The notes: a model not told the origin generated them from the sequence alone. Counted from the stretch's first letter, positions 23,797 through 34,410 are shown. The stretch is DNA of 64,000 bases from Pleurotus ostreatus/Saccharomyces cerevisiae fusant (GCA_024196135.1 JAMQCK010000020.1:62001-126000); one strand, 5' to 3'. Made by a program: numbers and translations.

Positions 23797-24522
23797 GTAG
23801 ACACAGTGTCTCTGTACAGGCAAGTTTTCCTAGATGAGAACGGTCGCTGAAGATGGGGGGAGGGCAAGGTGGGAGCTTGAGTTGAGCTCGAGCCTCAAGC
23901 CCGGTCCTCCTTCGACCGGCTGTCTCCGATGGTCCACGTGCTAGCGTCCTTGTCCCGGTCCGAAGTTGAAGTTCAACTTTCCATCTCTCTCTCAAAATCC
24001 CCACTGCGATCTCAGCGAGTCGGCCTGCCTGCGATAAGTCCTTAGTAGAGTGCCTGTCCGGTATATTTGCATTTTATACTACTTCCTCTGTATGGATTAC
24101 GCCGCAGTCAAAGTAATTTTGGGGCTCAAGATCCCTAACGAATTTTCCTGCTCGGCCTCTCTCCCTCAAATCCTGAGGTGCGAGAGCTTGAATGGGCCTT
24201 CAGCCGACAGAAAGCGACTTGGCTGGCGACGACCGCAGACAGTAGAGTCTGCCAAGGCTGTGTAGATCATGGGACGCCGAGGCTCCTCGGCGAGTCGCAC
24301 GGCGCGTTCGTACCTGACGACGAGAACTAAATCGAGAAACACGAGTATTCTTGTCCAGAACCATCATCTGCAGTCCCCATCGTGGACGTGTCGCTCGTTC
24401 CCCAAACCCTCGTTCGGCGTGGCATCCGGTTCTCGTCGAATATTCATTCTTTTTTTCCTTAGTTCCCGCCCGACGGACGAAAATCCCGGCGCCGTCCTCC
24501 TGACCGACCGTGTCGCGTACAG
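23797..24522. promoter_or_regulatory. Divergent upstream region, F-box gene (-) / aspartic protease (+)
   Basis: About 725 bases hold two promoters. A T-rich stretch (TTTTTTTCCTTAG) lies about 70 bases before the protease ATG. No gene is supported. Confidence 0.45.
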
Positions 24523-26557
24523 ATGCACCTCCCCTGTCCTCTACTTCTTCTTCTTCTCGCCTCTTTCCATATCGACGTCCTCGCCGTGAAGCTCCCCTTC
24601 CATGTCATCCACCCGAACCACGACGCGCAGGACGCGGGGCTCGCACGACGCTCGGGGCCCGTCGGCGCCTTCACCAAACGCTCACTCCCCGCGGACGCAC
24701 CGCTGAAGCGGAGCCCCCCCGCGCACCGCCTGGCGCACGAACGACGACGAGCGATGGAGCAGTACGCACCGGGTCGACGCTCATCTTCCCCACCCGCCAA
24801 ACGCACCACGGCGAACATACCCATCTCAAACACCGGGAACGCCCAGTATATCAGTAATATTACCCTCGGAGGAGTTACGGCACGAGTGCTGCTCGATACG
24901 GGAAGGTGCGTGTGCGATCCACCGGGCGCGAACCCGCCGGCTAAATGTACCTGCTACCAGCTCCGACCTCTGGGTGTCCTTCCCCAACGACCAGCCGGAC
25001 GCGAAGGACCTTGGCAAGAGCGTGTCGCTATCCTATGCAGTCGGAAACGCGCAGGGAGACATCTACGCTGCCGATGCGGAGTTCGGCAACTTCTCCATCT
25101 CCCAGCAGGTGTTCCGTGCGTGTCAACTGCAGAGCCGCGCTTGCGCCGCCATCTGACCATACGCCAGTGAACGTCAAGGACACGTCCTCCTTCTCCAGCG
25201 ATATCCATGCTCAAGGATACGACGGCCTCCTCGGCATCGGCCCGAACGAGGGCTCCTCGATCATGGACGAGCTCGACCCCGACGACGATGACCACTCCGC
25301 CGACACCACCCTTGCCCGCATCTTCGCCGAGAACTCCACCGAGAACAACTACATCACCTTCCTCCTCGACCGCAAGAACTCCCCTAGCACCCCCTTCACC
25401 GGCCAGCTCACCATTGGCGAGCTCGTACCCATGTTCAGCAATATCACCGACATGCCCAAGATTGATGTGGAGACAGTACACAAGCTGCTGGAAGAAGGTG
25501 CGCAATCGATCCACCGGACAATATAATTCGTCTGATGGTACTGCAGAGCAGCATTGGCAGGCGCTGACCGATAAGGACAACGGTATCATTGGTCCCGACG
25601 GTAACGTTATCAAGTACGACTCCATCGTCCCCAAAGCTCCCGACGGCCAGCTCGTCGCAGTCTTCGATTCCGGCTTCACCTTCTCACAAGTTCCCCGCGA
25701 AGTTTCCGACGCTATCTACGGTCGCGTCAAGAACGCCGTCTACGACTCCAATAGCGAATACTGGACCATACCTTGTGGCCAGGAGCTGAACATCACATTC
25801 AACTTCGGTGGCTACAAGTACCCCGTCCATCCTCTTGACACCGTTGACGACAACTTCGGTATTAAGAATGCTGCGGGGGAACGCGTCTGCATTGGCTCGT
25901 TCCAGCCCATTACGACCGCGTTCAGTCTTCTTGGAAACTACGACATGATCATGGGCATGAGCTTCTGTAGGTTCTCGCTTCTTACATGTCGTATGTCGAG
26001 ACTAAATTCTCTTCGTAGTGCGAAACGTTTACACGCTCATGGACTTCGGCGACTGGGTACCCACATCCAGCAACGACCGCGGCCACCCCTTCATGCAGCT
26101 GCTCTCCGTCACCGACCCGGACTCTGCGCACCAGGACTTCGTCACGAAGCGCCTGGACGGCACGGACACCACCGGCGACGACAAGTGGGCGCTGCTCCCC
26201 GAGTCGCAGAAGCAGTCGTCGCCAGTCAGCGACGAGGAGAAGAAGAAGCAGTACCAGGAGATGATCCTCTCCCGGTGGCCCTACATCCTCCTCGGCTGCC
26301 TCGCCTTCGTCATCATCGTCGTCGGCCTCATCATCTGGCGCTGCTGCTGCCGGCGGCGGGGCACGGGCAAGGGCCGCGGCTTCTTTGGCGTCGGCATGAG
26401 CCGCGGGCCACCCAAGGAGCAGGCGACGTCGGTGACGAGCGAGTACCTGAAGCTGCGCGAGCAGAACGCGAGCCAGTACTCCGTGAACGACCCGCATGCG
26501 AGCCAGTACTCGGTCAACAACGCGTCGACGTATTCGGTGCACAAGCAGAACTACTAG
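24523..26557 (+). CDS. Membrane-anchored pepsin-like aspartic protease (family A1)
   Basis: A signal peptide (MHLPCPLLLLLLASFHIDVLA) precedes a basic, Arg-rich propeptide. The catalytic domain begins near residue 105. The first catalytic motif, LLDTGSSDLWV, is assembled by splicing an intron inside the Ser codon. The second is VFDSGFTFSQVP, so DSGF replaces the usual DTGT. A GYDGLLGIG flap-side motif and N-glycosylation sites (NIT, NST) are visible. After the domain come a Ser/Asp-rich spacer, one transmembrane helix (YILLGCLAFVIIVVGLIIW), a Cys/Arg-rich juxtamembrane stretch (RCCCRRRG) and a cytosolic tail with three near-repeats of ASQYSV/ASTYSV. The likely place is the cell surface or vacuole, cleaving proteins outside the cytosol. 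Anchored A1 proteases are known from basidiomycetes; the substrate here is unknown. Confidence 0.9.
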
Positions 26558-27079
26558 CCAGACCTGGGTAGTGTCGATGTCGTGGTCATGCGGACCTCCT
26601 CCGTGTGCTATCTGTCTACCAGCAGTTTAAACTACTAATTCGCACAATGTATTACTGGATTTACTTCGCCGCTGCCGGTGGCTCTTGGGATTAGGGACTA
26701 ACTTATGCTGTTGTCGCTGGTTATCGACCGGGAATACCTCATGATAGCACAAACGCGGTGTGACGTGAGGGACGCTACGCTGTACCCCAACCGCCGATGA
26801 AAGAGTATCATAAGGCTCCAATTGGTCTAGCAGCTGGCCACGCGACGGCGACGGAAGCTCATGGGGAAGTTGAACACTGTCTTGACCTAGCGACAAACAC
26901 TGGCGCGGCGGCTCATCCGGGCCGGCTGTGATTGTCGCGCGTTGTGCGATCGACGCGACTTGTCTCTTGGCTGCACGACCTTGGAACTGGCCAACTCATT
27001 CTGAACTCAAGTTTCAGCGCAGAACGTGCGTGTCGCTATCGCTTGCTCTATTGTCGTAGCTGATGTCGAGTTCTGACAG
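26558..27079. promoter_or_regulatory. Protease 3' flank and F-box promoter with leader intron
   Basis: About 520 bases without a coding gene. The last 54 bases (27026-27079) look like an intron: donor GTGCGT, acceptor TTCTGACAG, ending immediately before the ATG of the F-box gene. The rest holds the protease 3' flank and the promoter. Confidence 0.5.
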
Positions 27080-28663
27080 ATGCCGCCGAAGAAGCGCTCC
27101 CGGAAGAAGGTCTCTGTCCTGGATCGAGCGCGCGGGCTCGCGTCCCTAGACATGGTCAACGGTGGCGCAGTCTTGGACCACACCCAGCGAGATGCAATCA
27201 GGCAGTCAACTGCAGCGCTCACGGCAGAACTCACACGCGTCGACGCGGAGGCCCGACGCCTGCATGCTCTACGACGGGAGCTAGTTTCCCAGCTCAAGAT
27301 CAACGACGCCCTCCTCGTCCCTATTCGTATGCTTCCGCACGATGTCCTCTCCGAGATCTTCCGCGAGGTCGTCTCGAGATACCGCGCAGCCTCTCGCAAT
27401 CTCGGAACCCCGGCCATCGCCCGCGTCTGCCGCGAATGGCGCGCCACCGCCCTAGGCGATCCTCGTCTGTGGACCGTCATCAATGTCCCGTACCACTGCA
27501 ACTGGGACGAGTCCGCAAAGGCTGCCATAGAGGCGTTTCTCTCTCGGTCTCGGCACCTTCCTTTGCATGTCCGCGCCAGGGGACGCATGCGCGATCCTGA
27601 GCTGCTTGGCGGCTGGGGCTCAGACGAGGACGAGTCTGAGAATTTTGATGAAGGCCCATCCCATCTCGACATCTTCGCGCTGCGTGCTATTGAGCATATC
27701 GCTGTGCTGTCCGCGCATAGGTGGAAGTCTCTTTCTCTATCTGGGCACCGGAATATCTTCGACCAACAGAAACAACTTGAGCTCCCCATCCTCGACAGCA
27801 TCACCATTGCCGTCAGGACTTCGTTCAATGCGGGCCGAGACCCGCTGACTTTTGCGTTTCTGGCGCACGCCCCTCGCTTGCGGAAGATGATCCTGGACGC
27901 ACGCTACGCATGCTTTCACCTGCCCAGATGGAAGACTCTGAAGCACGCTACGTATCTGCTGTACGAATGTTCGTGGGACGAGTACACGAGCATGGGCTTC
28001 GAGCTGTACGCCCAAGAGGGGCTCGAGACGCTTGCCGTCCTCGAACAGGACAACTGTGGCTCATGCGATATATTCTCGCGTCGTGGGCACCGCTTTTCCT
28101 CGGATATCTCCTTGCCGCATCTCATTAGCAGCACCATTTCCGGCCTTGGACACTTCATTCTTTGCTCTATCCTGGCGCCCAAGCTGCAGAAACTGGTCGC
28201 TCAAGATGGGTACCAGGACGGCGATGTGGAAGAGGACCCGGGCGTCCTATCGTCCATCCTGTGTATGGACACCAAGTGCTCGCTGCAGTCCCTGCGCGTG
28301 CTCGAGCTCGTCCGCGTCATCCTCGACGAGGATGTTGGCATGAACATCGTATATCAATGCCTGGACCGTCTATCGACGCTCGAGTCGCTGCACATCGAAA
28401 GCAATCGAAACTTCTCTGACGAGCGCACTATTCTGCGCTACGAACTGCTGGTGTGGCTGACTCGCACGGCCGAAGCGCCCGCGCGCCTACCGAATCTGAC
28501 GAAGCTCTCCCTATACTTCGGCAAGGATCGTCATAAAGGAGCCAAGTCCCGCCTGCGGAACCTCCTAGCGTCTAGGGAGTCGGATGGGAGTGCGGAAGGC
28601 GTATCCCTTAGCGCTTTGACGCGCTTCAGGACGGATATTAGCAAGGAGCTTCAGATTGGGTAG
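27080..28663 (+). CDS. F-box-like protein
   Basis: The protein is 527 residues in a single frame. A basic start (MPPKKRSRKK) is followed by the subfamily helix (VLDRARGLASLDMVNGG) and LRRELVSQLKINDALLVP. The F-box-like motif is IRMLPHDVLSEIFREVVSRY, with ARVCREWRATALGDPRLW. A leucine-rich body ends in SLSALTRFRTDISKELQIG. It is the closest intact relative of the frameshifted gene at 29555-30930 and of the decayed fragment at 28752-29256, and serves as the reference for reading those breaks. The presumed role is an SCF substrate adaptor. A leader intron ends exactly at the ATG. Confidence 0.85.
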   Translation: MPPKKRSRKKVSVLDRARGLASLDMVNGGAVLDHTQRDAIRQSTAALTAELTRVDAEARRLHALRRELVSQLKINDALLVPIRMLPHDVLSEIFREVVSRYRAASRNLGTPAIARVCREWRATALGDPRLWTVINVPYHCNWDESAKAAIEAFLSRSRHLPLHVRARGRMRDPELLGGWGSDEDESENFDEGPSHLDIFALRAIEHIAVLSAHRWKSLSLSGHRNIFDQQKQLELPILDSITIAVRTSFNAGRDPLTFAFLAHAPRLRKMILDARYACFHLPRWKTLKHATYLLYECSWDEYTSMGFELYAQEGLETLAVLEQDNCGSCDIFSRRGHRFSSDISLPHLISSTISGLGHFILCSILAPKLQKLVAQDGYQDGDVEEDPGVLSSILCMDTKCSLQSLRVLELVRVILDEDVGMNIVYQCLDRLSTLESLHIESNRNFSDERTILRYELLVWLTRTAEAPARLPNLTKLSLYFGKDRHKGAKSRLRNLLASRESDGSAEGVSLSALTRFRTDISKELQIG

Positions 28664-28751
28664 TTGGAATGCATGGGCTCCTTTCTTGTCAGTCTGGAAC
28701 TTTCGGAAATGGTCGCGGCATCTGCTCATACTCTACAAGGTACAGGAACTA

Positions 28752-29256
28752 CTCGAGTACCTCATCCTCACCTGCCTCGTCGCGCCTCAGCTGCAAAAAG
28801 TCGTAGTACGCGGCGGCTTTGAGGAGGATGGGCCGAGTCCCCTATCTTCGATCATGCGCATGCCCGACAAGGAATTTATCGTGCTCCCTCCGCTTTCTTG
28901 CTGCGTCAACCTCAATGAGAATATCGAAATGTATGCTGTTTATTGATGTCTGGAGGGTATCCCGGCGCTAGAGTCTCTGTGCGTCGAAAAAAAGTCGGAG
29001 CTTCGTCCAACGAGGAAGCATTCTTTGGAATGACCTGCTCGTCTGGCTGCCTCGCACCGAGACTTCACGCGCGCGTCTGCCACAGCTATCGGAGCTCAGC
29101 TTAGCCTTTGGGGTGAATCGCTACAAGGGGTACGGATTGCGCCTTCGGAAGCCCTGGAGTCAAAGAGGTTGAGCAATAGTGCAGAAGGTGTATCCCTCAA
29201 AGCATTGGCGCGGGATAGAAATATTTAAGCAAGTTGAAGGAGCGTCAGATTGGGTA
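28752..29256 (+). pseudogene. Decayed 3' fragment of an F-box gene
   Basis: Only the last third of an F-box gene remains. In successive frames one reads LILTCLVAPQLQKVVVRG, FEEDGPSPLSSIMRMPD, a match to the CLEGIPALESL region, LLVWLPRTE, ARLPQLSELSLAFGV, SAEGVSLKALARDR and finally KERQIG with a stop. The nearest source is the family member at 29555-30930, from the HLILTCLAAP region on, or a common ancestor. Reading needs several frameshifts, and no F-box or start is left. It lies directly after the intact gene ending at 28663, consistent with unequal recombination followed by decay. Confidence 0.8.
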
Positions 29257-29554
29257 GTCAGATATAGTAGAATTCTGTGAATGCGGTACAATCTGGAGGT
29301 GTGGAGACTGTCAAAGTGCACGCCGAAGCGGTGTGATGTAGCGAGCGGAAAGTTGAACCGTGGGGAAGAGACACGTGCGCTCGGCTCCGATAACTACTGC
29401 CACGTGCTCTCGGCTCCGGCCTTCCGACCCGCTGAGCGACGAACGCGTGTTGTCCTCCTCCACATACGACATCGGCCAGATTGCGTGTCGAGCGCCTCAG
29501 GTATGTGTCGTGGAATGACAAGATGGCATACCCTTACTGAGTACAATATGCCAG

Positions 29555-30930
29555 ATGACCGCAAAGAAGCACCCGGCAACGGGCTCGGAGCACGCTACTA
29601 GTACTAGCTCAGGACGCGCACGCCAGATGACCACCCAGAACCTGCCCCACGACATACTTTCCGAAATCTTTCTCGAGGTAGTATCGAGGTACCACATCCT
29701 CATGCAGAACCTCGGTACGCCCGCTTTTGCCCGCGTCTGCCGCGAGTGGCGCGCTCTGGCTCTCGACGATCCGCGACTTTGGACAGCCATCAACGTTCCG
29801 TATGGCGAGAGCTGGACCTGCACGGTCGAAGATGAGATAAGAAATTACCTCTCTCGATCTCGCCGACTCCCCCTGCATGTCTGCGCCAGCGGCGACATGA
29901 GCGTCCCACGCTACGACGCCAGCCAGGGAACGTACCTGGGTGTGGATTTCTGTCCCCGCGACGAACTCGCGCTACGCGCCATTGAGTTTATCGGCAAACT
30001 CTCCGCTTATCGGTGGAAGTCACTTTCTCTTTCTGGCCATCACGATGTCTTCGACCGTCAGGAAAAGCTTGCCCTCCCCCTCCTCGACTCTATCACCATC
30101 GCCGTCAAAGCCCTGACCAATGTAGAGAACGCCGACCCTCTGCAGCTTACATTTCTGGAGCAGGCGCCACACGTACGCAAAATGACTTTGGACATGCGCT
30201 ATCCAGCCTTCAGCCTGCTCGCCTGGGATAGCCTCAAGGAAGCCACATTCGTCTTCCTCCTGTGCAACGAAGAAGAGTTCATGACTGTCGAAAATCAGAT
30301 CAAGCTCCAACCTCAGCTCGAGACACTCGAGGTGTACGATCCGGATGGTCATTTCGGAGTATTCGCACCCCAAGCTCTCCCCATCGGCGCACTCATTCAC
30401 ATGCCGCATCTCACCACCGTGACGGTCTCCGGCATCGGGCACCTCATCCTCACCTGCCTTGCTGCGCCCAATCTGCGAAAAGTTGCTGTAGCCCACGGCT
30501 ATGAGGAGGACGGGCCAGGTCCGCTATCCTCCATCTTGCGCATGCCCGATGGGTCCTCCCTACGCGCCCTCGAGCTGGTTCGCGTCCAACTTGACAGGAC
30601 GTCAAAATGGATATCGTGTATCGATGCCTGGAGGGTCTCCCGGCACTGGAGTCGCTGCATGTCGAAAACAGCCGATGTTTTGTCGTACCCGAAAGCATCC
30701 TGCGGAAAGACCTCATCGTGTGGTTGACTCGCACCGGGGAGGCGCCCGCACGTCTACCCAAGCTAGCGGAGCTCTTCCTATACTTCGGCGCCAGCCGTCC
30801 CAGTGGGGCAGAAGAGCGACTGCGGGACTTACTGGCGTCTCGGGCATCGGAGCAACAGATCAGCGATGCCTTCCTTCGGGCGCTGACGCGCTTCGATACA
30901 GACATAAGCGAGGAACTTTGCATAGCGTAG
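29555..30930 (+). pseudogene. F-box-like gene with a single-base frameshift
   Basis: ATG at 29555 (MTAKKHPATGSEH) is preceded by a probable 54-base leader intron (29501-29554). The F-box-like motif is NLPHDILSEIFLEVVSRY, with ARVCREWRALALDDPRLW. The helical N-terminal region of the relatives is missing and replaced by about 25 Ser/Thr-rich residues. The frame runs to about 30595 (LELVRVQLD) and then leaves the homologous reading; homology resumes one frame away as DVKMDIVYRCLEGLPALESL and continues to ISEELCIA at 30930. The relative at 27080 has GAC GAG GAT here; this copy has GAC AGGAC, that is, one G fewer. Uncorrected, the protein ends with about 44 foreign residues at 30727. Either a recent pseudogene or a sequence error. 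Confidence 0.75.
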
Positions 30931-31509
30931 TGGTAGTATTTCTGAATCACTCGAGCCGTAGTTTGAACCAGTATAGCCTTCTGGGGAGTGTCCATTACGC
31001 CTCGCTACTCAGATTTTTGTTCGTCAACTAGGCCACACTGGCGGGGTTAATGCGCCTGCGGGGAGCCGACTGCATTGTGGATGGCGTGTTAGTGAAGGGG
31101 TTGAAGGAGCTGACTACGGATCTCCCAGATATCTAGCAGGTTATATCTGGGTCGCCTTCATAGGAACGTAGTGTCAGTGCTCTCCCGTACAGCTCACATA
31201 TATGTAGTAGTGCTTCCTACTCCCGCCTCTCCGTGCACCGGCGACTTACAAAAGGGAGAAGAATACGGAGGCAAGAGTACAAGAACAAAGCAGTTGCGCG
31301 ACTTGACCGTCGACGCGATAAGCCGTCTTTTGTGGCGCACGCCACGTGATCACAACGGCCATCGAGACTATCTAGCCCTGCTTGCGTTCTGCCGCCGACG
31401 CCCAAGAGTCAAGGTGCGTGGTGTGGTCCGCGTCGCTACAGAGCATCTTTGCTGATATCAGTAAGTCATAGAAACATCATCGGTACCTTGGCCAGAGGCG
31501 TGCAAGATC
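30931..31509. other. Intergenic with a short F-box relic and leader intron
   Basis: No intact gene. It includes a small F-box C-terminal relic (31074-31136) and a probable leader intron of the next gene (31461-31506, donor GTAAGT, acceptor GCAAG) ending three bases before the ATG at 31510. Confidence 0.45.
31074..31136 (+). pseudogene. Possible relic of an F-box gene 3' end
   Basis: The reading DGVLVKGLKELTTDLPDI followed by a stop resembles the C-terminus of the neighbouring gene (IGGVRIKKLEKLVTNLE followed by a stop). It is only about 20 codons long, so chance resemblance is possible. Confidence 0.35.
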
Positions 31510-33060
31510 ATGGTCTCACTTCGGTCTGAGCCCGAATCCCCGGGAACGCGCCTCGACGTCTGCGTGCTCGACCGCGCTGCTGACCTCGCAAACCTCACAC
31601 TGCATCGCGATGGCTTTACTCCCTCTCCGGACCAGAAGGCCGAGATTCTGACCGCGATTGCGGAATTGGAGACTCTTCTACACAAAGCCGACCAAGAGAT
31701 ATCGCGCACCGAGGCGATGCATCAGAACGAAGTCGAGGGAGCGAAGCTCGAATATGCTAAGAACGAGCCTAGCCATCCCGCTACAGACCTCCCTCGCCTA
31801 AAGACGCTTCAAAACGACATATCCGCCCAACTCGCCATCAGTCGCGCCCTCATCGCCCCCATCCGCCTCCTCCCTCCCGAGTTGCTCTCGGAGATCTTCG
31901 CCTGCCTCCTTGCCTACCCGGACACATGGCACCTCGAGTGGATGGACACGCACTGTCCGTCCTTCGTCTGCGTCTGCGCGCACTGGCGCCGCGTTGCGCT
32001 CGCTACCCCCTCGCTGTGGACTACGATCCATATTGAACCGAGGTGGCGCGTACCGCACGTGCCCGAGCGAATAGAGGCGCTCCTGGAAAGATCGGCGGGG
32101 ATGCCGCTGGATATCGAGCTGGGTGTGGATTGGGAAGGCTGCGCGGAGACGTTCAAATTCGCAGCCCGGGCCTCGGGGGACAGGTGGCGCAGTCTGAGTC
32201 TGCAGGGTTCGCCGGAAGATGCATTCAGTCTGCCGCATTTGCAGAGGCTCGTGGTGGAATGCGGGACACGGTATCTAGACCTGAGGGCGTTGGCAGGTGC
32301 TCCAAATCTGCGGGAGCTGGTGGTGAGCACGCAGCACTTGTTCTTCAAGGTGCCTGTGTGGCCGGCGCTTACCGACTTGACTTTGGACCTTGCGCTCGTA
32401 CACGGGACGGAACACCGCAACGCGCTCTATGTAATCAAGCAGCACCGCCTCACCCTAGAGCGGCTCCTTGCATTTGACGAGCACAGCGACGACAGCGACC
32501 ATGGTCCACTCGTGAAGACCCTCGCGGAGATGTGTGAAGTGCCCAACCTTCGCTCGGCTGAGGTACGGGGAGGCACATGGGCCTTTCTCGAGGCAATAAT
32601 CACGCCCAAACTCGAGAGCCTTACCTTGCATGGCTGCTGCATCCTCGAGTCGGACGAGGACAATCCCTTCAGAAGACTTGCCGAAGGGACACTACTTAAA
32701 TCGCACTCGCTCCTCCGCCTTAGAGTCTGCGACGTCACTATGAAGCCGGACGGACTGAAGCATCTATACGCCGCCCTCGATGCCCTGCCGACACTACAAT
32801 CACTAGAGGTAGAGGAGTATGAAAACTCGTACATACTGCATCGAGAATTTCTGAGATTCCTGACCCTCATTCCTGGGAAGGCTCCGCATCTTCCTAATAT
32901 TACTTCGCTCTCCCTGATGTTCTGTAGAGGAGGCTGGAAACGGCACGACGCTGTCTATCATGACCTGGTCGGGGAATTGGCGCGTTCGAGGGCAGTGGAG
33001 CGGACGATTGGAGGTGTTCGCATTAAGAAGCTGGAGAAATTAGTCACTAATCTAGAGTAG
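31510..33060 (+). CDS. F-box-like protein
   Basis: The protein is 516 residues in a single frame. The subfamily N-terminal signature CVLDRAADLANLTLHRDGF is followed by an extended coiled-coil-like region (ILTAIAELETLLHKADQEI to LKTLQNDISAQLAISRALIAP). The F-box-like motif is IRLLPPELLSEIFACLLAY, with CVCAHWRRVALATPSLW. The rest is a leucine-rich body with recurring L-x-x-L-x-L patterns (LRELVVSTQ, LESLTLHG, LQSLEVEEYE). It differs from the 27-30 kb members by a longer coiled coil. The role is inferred as an SCF adaptor; no partner is indicated by context. Confidence 0.85.
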   Translation: MVSLRSEPESPGTRLDVCVLDRAADLANLTLHRDGFTPSPDQKAEILTAIAELETLLHKADQEISRTEAMHQNEVEGAKLEYAKNEPSHPATDLPRLKTLQNDISAQLAISRALIAPIRLLPPELLSEIFACLLAYPDTWHLEWMDTHCPSFVCVCAHWRRVALATPSLWTTIHIEPRWRVPHVPERIEALLERSAGMPLDIELGVDWEGCAETFKFAARASGDRWRSLSLQGSPEDAFSLPHLQRLVVECGTRYLDLRALAGAPNLRELVVSTQHLFFKVPVWPALTDLTLDLALVHGTEHRNALYVIKQHRLTLERLLAFDEHSDDSDHGPLVKTLAEMCEVPNLRSAEVRGGTWAFLEAIITPKLESLTLHGCCILESDEDNPFRRLAEGTLLKSHSLLRLRVCDVTMKPDGLKHLYAALDALPTLQSLEVEEYENSYILHREFLRFLTLIPGKAPHLPNITSLSLMFCRGGWKRHDAVYHDLVGELARSRAVERTIGGVRIKKLEKLVTNLE

Positions 33061-33330
33061 ATTGTTATATGACCTGCTCTGAGACACCTAAAGCAGGAGT
33101 TACAGGGATAGATTTTATGGCCGCGCACCTCCGTGGACCCACAACGACAGCCGGGACTCTCGGATCAGATAGCGGTCTGGGCCCGTTATCTTGACAACTG
33201 TGATCTTATCACGAAGGCAGCCGGCTCCCCGCTTTTAGCGCCTGCCCTCATCCGCCACAGCTCAACGCATTCGCCTGCCGGCAGCCTGGTGCTGACGCAT
33301 AACCGCCCCTTGCTCCTGACCCCCACCACC

Positions 33331-34410
33331 ATGGCCGACATCGATTACTCGAAGCCCGTCTCGACGCTCCTCAAGGAGGGGACGATGGAGGCCCACAAGG
33401 ACGTCGAGCATAGCGACGCCGCCGCCCAGCTCCTCAGCGGCAAGCTGGAGAAGGGGGAGTACATCCGCTACCTGATGGTGCTCTACGAGATCTACGAGTG
33501 CGTGCTCCCTCTCGCCACATTTGCCCCATTGTCCTGACCCCCCTTGCAGCGAGCTCGAGCGCGCGCTGGAGCAGCACGCCACACACCCCGTCCTCGAGCC
33601 CATCTACAACCCGACGCTGCTTGCGCGCGCCTCCGCCATCTCGTCTGATATTGCTCGACTGCTCGATGCCCCCGCGTGGAAGGCGCACCCGTCTTACCTC
33701 AGCCTGCGCGCGACGCCCCCGCCAGCCGTGCGCGCCTACAAGACGCGCCTCCGCGAGCTCGCGCAGTCAGAGGACCCCTCCCCCCTCCTCGCGCACGCCT
33801 ACGTACGCTATCTCGGCGACCTCTCCGGCGGGCAGCAGATCCGGCACACCATTGCGAAGGCGTACGGCCTGGATGAGAACGCGCCTGAATCAGGGCTTGC
33901 GTTCTACGACTTCAAGGAGCTGCAGTCCTCCAAGAAGGCCGGGCTGGGGGAGATGCGCCGCATCAAGGACTGGTTCCGCGAGGGCATGAACCGGGGCGTG
34001 GGCGACGACGCGAAGCGGAAGGGTGCGTGTCGTGTGCGATGGCGTGCGGCGTCATGTGCGGTGGCGAGTGCTGACGTGCTTTTGGCAGAGGCGATCGTGA
34101 CGGAGGCGAACATCGCGTTCAAGCTCAACGGGGGGATCTTTGACAGCATCCTGCTCGAGGATGTAAACCCGGAGAACGTCGTCTCGCCCACGGAGAAGCA
34201 GTTCCCGATGTCGTCGTTCTTGTCGGTGATCATCGCTGGTGAGTATGCCCGACCCTTTTCCGTTGCTTTCTTCTGACCCACCCCGTAGTCGGCCTCGCGC
34301 ACTTCATTCTCGTCGTCGGTGGCTTCACGGGCGCAAGAGGGAAGGCGAAATGGTTTGGCTTCGAGGAGTGGCTGGACTCGGTCTTCAAGAACTACTCGTC
34401 GTCGGCATGA
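33331..34410 (+). CDS. Heme oxygenase (HO-1/HMX1-like)
   Basis: Four exons (33331-33497, 33550-34022, 34089-34238, 34289-34410) encode about 303 residues. The heme oxygenase fold is shown by the N-terminal TMEAHKDVEHSD, which holds the probable proximal histidine, and by the family signature YLGDLSGGQQIRHTIAKAYG on the distal helix. Then come FYDF and a C-terminal hydrophobic anchor (FLSVIIAVGLAHFILVVGGF) shortly before the end. The enzyme opens heme to biliverdin, releasing iron and CO. The tail anchor suggests ER membrane residence, as in yeast Hmx1 and animal HO-1. All splice sites keep the frame. The start at 33331 has a good context (ACCATGG). Confidence 0.93.
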
